Origin: Victivallales bacterium
GTDB lineage: Bacteria > Verrucomicrobiota > Lentisphaeria > Oligosphaerales > Oligosphaeraceae
Direction of reading: 5' to 3'
DNA: 7,400 nt
Assembly: GCA_017458805.1 (NCBI GenBank)
Contig: JAFTAC010000153.1
Location: 1 to 7,400 of the forward strand
The notes below the pieces were generated by a model. It saw only the letters and a program-made list of their open reading frames with translations, made no database searches and was not told the origin of the DNA. Below are positions 1 through 4,709 of the stretch, piece by piece (within the stretch, counting starts at the first letter, position 1; each line of letters starts with the position of its first letter). A program made the translations under genes and the position numbers.

Positions 1-26
1 AGAATAAAAGATGTATATGTTCTCAT
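1..26 (-). CDS. Start of an unidentified gene, cut by the left window edge
   Basis: Only the first eight codons are visible (ATG at 26-24, reading MRTYTSFI and then leaving the window), so the product cannot be named. The call rests on the start context. A perfect AGGAGG lies 8 bases before the ATG, and the ATG comes 15 bases after the TGA stop of the HEAT/jelly-roll gene, with no room for a separate promoter or terminator. It is therefore probably the next cistron of the same transcript, perhaps translationally coupled. The basic-then-hydrophobic beginning (MR..., then T/S/F/I) could open a signal peptide or a pilin-like leader, but eight residues are too few to decide. Confidence 0.65.
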
Positions 27-34
27 GGCTGTAT

Positions 35-40
35 CCTCCT
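35..40 (-). promoter_or_regulatory. Shine-Dalgarno site of the left-edge gene
   Basis: On the minus strand these bases read AGGAGG, the full 16S complement, followed by 8 bases and then ATG at 26. It lies between the TGA of the upstream gene (44-42) and that ATG, and it is the main evidence that a real gene begins at the window edge. Confidence 0.75.
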
Positions 41-41
41 G

Positions 42-941
42 TCACTTGAGCACGTTGAGCGTGATGGGCTTCCAGATGCCGCCCGCATCGGCGGCATCCT
101 GCACGCGGACGACGAGGACATTCTTCTCGCCCCATATCAGCTCCTTGGTGCAATCCACGTCAAAGGGCTTGTTCCAGCCTGCGAGGCCGATGTCGTGGCA
201 GCCGAGATAGGTGCCATTGAGCCAGACCCACGCCGCCTCATCGACGGCTCCGAAGTTGAGTTCCACTGCGTTGGAGTCGATTTTCTGGGGGGCGGTGAAT
301 ACAATGCGGTACCAGGCGAAGCCATCGTAGTCCTTGTAGCCGAGGTTCTCCCACCAGCCGACACCGATGTCGGCCCATGTTGATGTGTCGCATTCGAGGT
401 TGTAGTAGCCCTTCTTGTGGCCCTCAATCTCCTTGTCCAGTATGAACTTCCATCCAGTCGTTGGCAGTTGGATGCTTTTGACGGTGGTGATGGAGTAGTC
501 CCAGGAGGGGTTGTTGCGCAACAGCTGGATTTCACGCTGGAAGGGCCAGATGGCGGCGCTGGCAAGCTGACGCAGCTTGGGAGCGGTCTCGTGGGTGGAA
601 ACTCTCTCCAGAACCGCCGTGGCGGCGGCGCATTTCTTTGAATGCAGGGCAATCAATGCCTCTATGGCGCTTTTGCGCACCATGAAATCCTTGTCCTCGA
701 CAGCCTTGTCCAGAACATCAATGCTCTTTTCCTGCTTCTGTTGGTAGTACAGCCAGACGGCGCTGCGTCGGATTTCCTCATCGGGGCTTGTCAGAAACTC
801 GACCGCTTTTTCAGGGTTTTCCGCAACTGTCTTCCTGTACTCCCGACGCATGGAAAAGGCCTCGGGGCCGCCGCAAAAAGCAGCACCGCAGAGTGCCATT
901 AGCATTAGGATGCTCTTGAACTTTCTTTGGATTGTGAACAT
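42..941 (-). CDS. Secreted HEAT-repeat protein with GH2-type sugar-binding jelly roll
   Basis: The protein has 299 residues from the ATG at 941. That start is chosen over the in-frame ATG at 989 because AAGGAG lies 5 bases before it and because it opens directly into a signal peptide: basic MFTIQRKFK, then hydrophobic SILMLMALCGAAF. Residues about 42-135 form three HEAT-like helical repeats (46-67, 73-99, 108-132; for example DEEIRRSAVWLYYQ and DFMVRKSAIEALIAL). Residues about 148-299 form a beta jelly roll like the N-terminal sugar-binding domain of GH2 glycosidases, with GYKDYDGFAWYR (201-212), FGAVDEAAWVWLNG (230-243) and GGIWKP (287-292). There is no TIM barrel or catalytic domain, so a binding or scaffold role outside the cytoplasm is inferred. 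It follows the U32 gene by 56 bases with no visible terminator and precedes another start by 15 bases, so co-transcription is likely. The domain assignments are fairly secure; the ligand is unknown. The nearby pectin lyase suggests plant polysaccharide. Confidence 0.88.
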   Translation of the reverse strand: MFTIQRKFKSILMLMALCGAAFCGGPEAFSMRREYRKTVAENPEKAVEFLTSPDEEIRRSAVWLYYQQKQEKSIDVLDKAVEDKDFMVRKSAIEALIALHSKKCAAATAVLERVSTHETAPKLRQLASAAIWPFQREIQLLRNNPSWDYSITTVKSIQLPTTGWKFILDKEIEGHKKGYYNLECDTSTWADIGVGWWENLGYKDYDGFAWYRIVFTAPQKIDSNAVELNFGAVDEAAWVWLNGTYLGCHDIGLAGWNKPFDVDCTKELIWGEKNVLVVRVQDAADAGGIWKPITLNVLK

Positions 942-946
942 GTATT

Positions 947-952
947 CTCCTT
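947..952 (-). promoter_or_regulatory. Shine-Dalgarno site fixing the start of the HEAT/jelly-roll gene
   Basis: On the minus strand these bases read AAGGAG, 5 bases before the ATG at 941. The site selects this start over the in-frame ATG at 989, which would add 16 residues (MATTSSPLSHYIKGEY) ahead of an otherwise ordinary signal peptide. Confidence 0.75.
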
Positions 953-997
953 TTATGTAATGAGACAGAGGTGAAGAGGTAGTTGCCAATTACTATT

Positions 998-3118
998 TTA
1001 GCGTAAGCGTCGGTCGTAGTTGAAGAGGAAGGGTTGCTTTTCGGGGGCGGGGATGGAAGCGTAACCGTTGAGGTCGAGGACGAGTTCCGTTGCTTTGACG
1101 GCGGGATTCCGCAGGTTTCGCCAGTCGAAGGGGCGTGTGGGGCGCAGGATGGTAAGGTCGCCTACGTGCTCTGGCTGGAGGGTGATGCCCCGCGTGTCAG
1201 CAAAAGAGGAGTTTGCGAAGAGGGTGGGGAGCTTGGCGCGAGTGGTCATGAGGGCAGGGCGTCCAAAGACGGTGATGGAGAGCGGAACGTCGGCTGCCGC
1301 GCATAAATCCTGAAGTTGGTTCTTGTCGATTTCCTGGCTGACAGAGACGAGGCGGCAGCCGAGCTGATACAGCTTGCGAGCGGCAAGGGCGTTCAGGACG
1401 GCGAGGCCAGGCCCCGCTTCCATCGTGGCATGGCATTCGTAGGCAATCAGCCAGGTGTCCCAGCTGTTGACCTCGATGGTGCGGCCCGCTTGCACCAGCT
1501 TTTCGACAAGTCGCTTTATGGGGGCAGACTGGTATTCGTAGATGACCTGCGGGATGGAGGCGATGGCGCGGGGAACGCGGGTAATCGCATCTGCTATTCT
1601 TTCTGCCTCCTCCAGGCTTTGCGGGTTGCACTCAAGAATGCATGTCAGGTGGTTTGGCAGTGGAATGGTGCTGTCCCACGGTAGCCGTATGCGCGTTGGG
1701 GCACTGCCCAGGGGGCGCGAGTTGGAGGGGCAGGGGGATGGTGTCGCGGCGAGCAGAGGTTTCAACTCGGCTGGCAGTTCCAGGCCGCGAGGCATTCCAT
1801 CGTCCTCTTTGGAGAGCGAACGCAGGAACGCGCCAAAGGCCTCCACAGCGTTGTTGACTGCGCTGCGGGGAAGAAGTTTTGTGGCAAGCTTCTGCGGAAG
1901 AGTGCAGGACACGGGGGATTTCACGGTGGCTTTCATCGCCTCCAGGGCTTCTGCGACAGTGCTTGCGCGCCGTGGGTTGGCGATGCGCTGCGGGGGGATG
2001 CGGTATGTGGTGGCCCTTTCGCCCTGGCTGAAGAGCCAGAGCGTGCCATGCTTGTCGTCCTCGCTGACGGCGATGGATAAGGTTTCTTCTTTGGGGACGT
2101 CGGCAATTTGGCAGGAGCATGAGGAGGCGATGCGTCCAGACACGGCGGTGAGGCCGTTTCGATCGCCTCGCAGGTAGCCGTCGGTCAAATCGCGTCCCGT
2201 GTAGTCGCCTAGGGTGAGGGCGTTCTGGCGGATTTCCTCTGGAGGGGCCGTGTGGTCCAGGACCTGGCGGTAAAGTGCGACGGCTTTCGATACCCAGGAG
2301 GCGGATTTGAGCCTCCCTTCGATTTTCAGCGAATCGACTCCTGCGTCGGCCAGGGACTCCACCCAGTCGGTGAGCGAGAGGTCGCGCATGGACATCGGGC
2401 GAGCCTCCACGCCGTCGGCATTTGTCCATGGTACACGGCATGGGCTGGTGCAGGCTCCTCGGTTACCGCTGCGCCCTCCACCCCAACTGGAGAGGAGGCA
2501 GCGCCCCGAGCTGCAGAAGCACAACGCCCCCTGCACGAAGACCTCTGTTTCGATGCCGTCGATGGCGGCTGCCGCGCGTATTTCGTCAAAGGATAGCTCC
2601 CGCGCCAAGACGACGCGTTTAAGACCTAGTCTTTTTGCGGCTATCACGCCCGCCGAGGAGCTCACGCCAGCCTGCGTGCTGAAGTGGAACTCCAGTCTCG
2701 GGAAGTATTCCTTCATGGCCAGCAGGGCGGGGTCGCTTATCAGGACGCCATCCACCCCGCACTCCTGTGCCAACGCCAGGGAACGGGCGGCCAACCCCAG
2801 TTCGCGCTGGCTAAGGGCGGTGTTGAGTGTGAGGTAGATTTTCGCATGGTTTCTCCGCGTACTCTGAAGGAGTGCGCTGTCAGGATGGGGCGTACAACTC
2901 TGTGGTTGATGAGCGTTTGGAGGTTCTTGCACGCTCCGTAAATGTGCGAGCTGCACGGCCTCGCGCAGTTCGTCGGGCTGGAAGTTCTTGGCACCGTTTC
3001 GGGCGTTGAGGTGCTTGAGGCCCAGGTAGAAGGCGTCTGCGCCAGCCTCCAGGCCAGCTTTCAGGATGTCCAAGCTGCCTGCTGGTGCGAGGATTTCTGG
3101 GGTGTGGGATTGGTTCAT
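998..3118 (-). CDS. U32-family protein (peptidase U32 / RNA hydroxylase superfamily)
   Basis: The protein has 706 residues from the ATG at 3118. U32 proteins normally begin just before a motif like the PEILAPAGSLDILKAGLEAG seen here, so this start is preferred to the in-frame ATG at 3169. Neither start has a Shine-Dalgarno site. The U32 signature is intact at 2545-2489 (EVFVQGALCFCSSGRCLLS, residues 192-210), followed by NRGACTSPCR and KIEGRLKSASWVSKAVALYR. The N-terminal 330 or so residues form the U32 barrel. The middle is more variable and may match DUF3656. The C-terminal third has a second recognisable block (EVNSWDTWLIAYE, GPGLAVLNALAARKLYQLG, VFGRPALMTTR) seen in long U32 proteins. Members once called collagenase-like peptidases include RlhA and TrhP, which hydroxylate rRNA and tRNA, and UbiU/UbiV, which act in oxygen-independent ubiquinone synthesis and carry Fe-S clusters. 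An RNA-modifying role is thus likelier than proteolysis, but the substrate cannot be read here. Oddities: an insertion of about 32 residues at 60-91, and DLS where many relatives have DLC. Confidence 0.9.
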   Translation of the reverse strand: MNQSHTPEILAPAGSLDILKAGLEAGADAFYLGLKHLNARNGAKNFQPDELREAVQLAHLRSVQEPPNAHQPQSCTPHPDSALLQSTRRNHAKIYLTLNTALSQRELGLAARSLALAQECGVDGVLISDPALLAMKEYFPRLEFHFSTQAGVSSSAGVIAAKRLGLKRVVLARELSFDEIRAAAAIDGIETEVFVQGALCFCSSGRCLLSSWGGGRSGNRGACTSPCRVPWTNADGVEARPMSMRDLSLTDWVESLADAGVDSLKIEGRLKSASWVSKAVALYRQVLDHTAPPEEIRQNALTLGDYTGRDLTDGYLRGDRNGLTAVSGRIASSCSCQIADVPKEETLSIAVSEDDKHGTLWLFSQGERATTYRIPPQRIANPRRASTVAEALEAMKATVKSPVSCTLPQKLATKLLPRSAVNNAVEAFGAFLRSLSKEDDGMPRGLELPAELKPLLAATPSPCPSNSRPLGSAPTRIRLPWDSTIPLPNHLTCILECNPQSLEEAERIADAITRVPRAIASIPQVIYEYQSAPIKRLVEKLVQAGRTIEVNSWDTWLIAYECHATMEAGPGLAVLNALAARKLYQLGCRLVSVSQEIDKNQLQDLCAAADVPLSITVFGRPALMTTRAKLPTLFANSSFADTRGITLQPEHVGDLTILRPTRPFDWRNLRNPAVKATELVLDLNGYASIPAPEKQPFLFNYDRRLR
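2846..2941 (-). other. In-frame insertion of about 32 codons in the U32 gene
   Basis: In typical U32 proteins the helix ending in a sequence like LAHARG runs straight into a strand like KVYLTLNT. Here LAH and AKIYLTLNT are separated by about 32 residues (60-91 of the protein) rich in P, Q, S and R and unlike either flank. The frame is kept. At the DNA level GCACGCTCC (2929-2937) and GGAGTGCGC (2869-2877) are partly complementary (one mismatch, one G-T pair), and GCGTAC followed by CTCTG-like bases occurs twice. It may be a surface loop or a small inserted element. Confidence 0.55.
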
Positions 3119-3220
3119 AGGAGGTGAGTCGGGGTAGTCAGGCCGCACGGCTTGGCTAACATAATGCATAAAACGAGTTGTGTTTCATGGTAGGTGGATG
3201 TTGGTGGGCAAGTGGTGCTG
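3119..3220. other. Intergenic gap between membrane-protein and U32 genes
   Basis: This stretch of 102 bases has no convincing promoter, terminator or ribosome-binding site. The U32 start lacks a Shine-Dalgarno; instead the minus strand reads CACCTCCT directly before the ATG, which is the anti-Shine-Dalgarno sense. A short GC-rich dyad (about 3140-3155) lacks a T-run. An 11-codon reading frame (3188-3156, MKHNSFYALC and stop) has no ribosome-binding site and is probably chance. A separate promoter for the U32 gene could lie here but cannot be pointed to. Confidence 0.4.
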
Positions 3221-4672
3221 TTATGACTGCGGCGAAAATATAACGGGGTTTCCTTCGTAATACAAGACTGGAATGTTCAGGATTTCAGCCAGCTTTTTGG
3301 CATCTCGGCTTAATGATTGAAAATCCTTGGTATATAGGATATTATACCTACTGTTGTCTTGCGCGATTGCATTCAGCTCGAATGCTTCAGTATAGGGGGG
3401 CATTGACTGTTCCAAAGCTACCTTTTGGGCTTTGGCGTTATTATATACCCTAGGGAATATTTGGCGGTTTAGTTCCAGGTGATGAAGTCTTGTAAAGGGG
3501 AGAGAGTTTTCAGGATTGAGCCCTTGGGGATAAAAGACTTGTGAGGACAAATCAAAAAATGGGAAATCGCGGTCGTCGTTGACATAGTGTATTCGGGTTG
3601 ATAGCAAGGAGAGCAGCGAGAAGACAATTCCTACGAGAAAAAACAATGTGAGAATTGATGATCCTTTCATAAGTGTAGAAAAAAAGTTCGGAAGATAAAT
3701 GATAAGCGCAAGGATGCAAAAAGGATAAATAATATACTCGAAATAACGGCTGACTCTGCGTATGAGGGATACCGTAATGCTGGACTTGGAGAAGGCTAGA
3801 TGTTCATCCGCAGGAGTGTATGCTTTCCTGCTTTTGGGATTGTCTAGAAAAGGTACTAGACGTTGCCACCCATCGAAAATAGGTAGGTTCAATAGGTTAG
3901 CCAGGGTGGTTGCATCCGGCAGGAATGAAGTGGTGTTTTTGAAGCTGTACAAATCATGCCCTGTGGCAAGGAATGGAAAACGTTGACCATCCTTGGCGAC
4001 AAGGTTAATTTCAAATGATATTTTGCTTTCATTCCATTTGAGAAATCTGCCATATTTAGATGTTACAATGGATTCATTGCTGATAGGAAGCAGCTCGATG
4101 TGAGTAAGGTTTATCAGAGGAATACTTGTGTTTTTGTATGTATCATTGTAGGGGTGAAATGTTTTTGTGGACAAAAATATTATCGGCTTATTGGGTTTGG
4201 CAAAGAAGCGTGCAATACCTTTGAAAAAGGTTATGATTACGTGGATTGCAAGCCCAAGTAGGAATATGATGCCACTTCGAATGATGAGTTCATATAGAAA
4301 ATCTGATTTACCAGGGGGTATACGGCATAGCAAGAGAATGGTTAGTGCCAGATGATCAAAGAAACAAAGCTGGATGAATGGAAAAAAGAGGAAGCCATCA
4401 AGGATTGTGATGCGTCTTTTGTTTCTTGTAGTAATGACATTATCATCAATAATAAGGCTTGTATCTAAGTTTATCTTGCTTAGCGGGGTGCTCATTGACG
4501 GCATCTGAGAGGAGACTGGTGTTTGGGGCAGGGGAGGTGTGGCAGGTGAATCGGAGGAAGAAAGGTTGGTTTGTGAAACAAGACTAGTTGCGGATGAGTG
4601 AGGTTGGAGTTCCATTGAATCGTATAGTGGAATATTTAGGGCAGTGCTCAGTTTGCGGGCATCCTGGCGCAT
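3221..4672 (-). CDS. Unrecognised membrane protein with duplicated two-helix module
   Basis: The protein has 483 residues and fits no family I recognise. Residues 1-20 (MRQDARKLSTALNIPLYD...) are followed by a low-complexity S/T/P/Q linker (21-70). Two similar modules follow, each a pair of membrane helices (about 90-116 and 125-150; 311-331 and 337-358) and then a soluble domain ending in a helix like DAKKLAEILNIPVLYY. The soluble domains align: FLSTKTFHPYNDTYKNTSIP with DLSSQVFYPQGLNPENSLPF, THIEL with HHLEL, FEINLVAKDGQR with FELNAIAQDNSR, and DATTLANLLNLPIFDG with DAKKLAEILNIPVLYY. The N terminus repeats that last helix, so it looks like the tail of a third module whose front is missing. 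The only standard in-frame start is ATG 4672, with no good Shine-Dalgarno; the frame stays open back to a stop at 4750-4748. The gene is much richer in A+T than its neighbours. It may be an acquired, 5'-truncated gene, possibly not functional. It begins 37 bases after the lyase stop. Confidence 0.72.
   Translation of the reverse strand: MRQDARKLSTALNIPLYDSMELQPHSSATSLVSQTNLSSSDSPATPPLPQTPVSSQMPSMSTPLSKINLDTSLIIDDNVITTRNKRRITILDGFLFFPFIQLCFFDHLALTILLLCRIPPGKSDFLYELIIRSGIIFLLGLAIHVIITFFKGIARFFAKPNKPIIFLSTKTFHPYNDTYKNTSIPLINLTHIELLPISNESIVTSKYGRFLKWNESKISFEINLVAKDGQRFPFLATGHDLYSFKNTTSFLPDATTLANLLNLPIFDGWQRLVPFLDNPKSRKAYTPADEHLAFSKSSITVSLIRRVSRYFEYIIYPFCILALIIYLPNFFSTLMKGSSILTLFFLVGIVFSLLSLLSTRIHYVNDDRDFPFFDLSSQVFYPQGLNPENSLPFTRLHHLELNRQIFPRVYNNAKAQKVALEQSMPPYTEAFELNAIAQDNSRYNILYTKDFQSLSRDAKKLAEILNIPVLYYEGNPVIFSPQS
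3248..3805 (-). repeat. Second copy of the membrane-protein module
   Basis: Residues about 290-475 of the membrane protein: a basic pre-helix segment (SITVSLIRRVSRYFEYIIYPF), two hydrophobic segments, then a soluble domain ending DAKKLAEILNIPVLYY. It matches the first module along its length, with the HHLEL, FELNAIAQD and DAxxLAxxLNIP blocks in the same order. The similarity is visible in protein and not obvious in DNA, so the duplication is old. Confidence 0.65.
3863..4462 (-). repeat. First full copy of the membrane-protein module
   Basis: Residues about 71-270: a basic pre-helix segment (NVITTRNKRRITILDGFLF), two hydrophobic segments, then a soluble domain with THIEL, FEINLVAKDGQR and DATTLANLLNLPIFDG. 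Compared with the second copy it has about eight extra residues before the final helix (KNTTSFLP). Confidence 0.65.
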
Positions 4673-4708
4673 GATATCAATTGCATCCTGCGCACAGGAC
4701 AGCGTGAT
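4616..4708 (-). repeat. Tail fragment of a third module at the lyase junction
   Basis: Reading in the membrane-protein frame from just after the lyase stop gives ITLSCAQDAIDI, then the ATG at 4672 and RQDARKLSTALNIPLYDS. This parallels the end of the second module (NILYTKDFQSLSRDAKKLAEILNIPVLYYE) without a gap from the DA block backwards. Resemblance stops at about 4709, next to the lyase TAG (4712-4710); further upstream the frame encodes only an S/T-rich shadow of the lyase. Part of the fragment lies before the ATG and so is not translated from that start. Confidence 0.6.
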
Positions 4709-4709
4709 T

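Noticed and set aside
870..941. Lipoprotein signal in the HEAT/jelly-roll protein (cysteines 18 and 23)
   Set aside because: The residues before each cysteine (MAL and AAF) do not fit the lipobox, which needs a small residue at -1. An ordinary signal peptide is likelier.
942..989. Extension of the HEAT/jelly-roll protein to the ATG at 989
   Set aside because: The ATG at 941 has AAGGAG at good spacing and opens a normal signal peptide; the extension would bury it.
1542..2441. Long reading frames on both strands over the U32 gene (1542-2177 plus, 1632-2441 minus)
   Set aside because: Their translations are R/P/H-rich or otherwise low-information and lie over a gene with clear family motifs. 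They are shadows of a GC-rich coding region.
3140..3155. GC-rich dyad between the membrane and U32 genes, as a terminator
   Set aside because: On the transcribed strand the stem has a mismatch and no following T-run.
3119..3169. Extension of the U32 protein to the ATG at 3169
   Set aside because: It would add 17 residues (MHYVSQAVRPDYPDSPP) ahead of the usual U32 start region, with no Shine-Dalgarno. It is kept as an alternative only.
3156..3188. Upstream 11-codon reading frame (MKHNSFYALC) as a leader peptide
   Set aside because: It has no ribosome-binding site, no regulatory codon run and no attenuator-like structure after it.
4684..4701. Hairpin (TCCTG, 4-base loop, CAGGA) just after the lyase stop, as a terminator
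   Set aside because: The stem has only five solid pairs, there is no T-run after it, and the bases also encode the module fragment, so chance is likelier.
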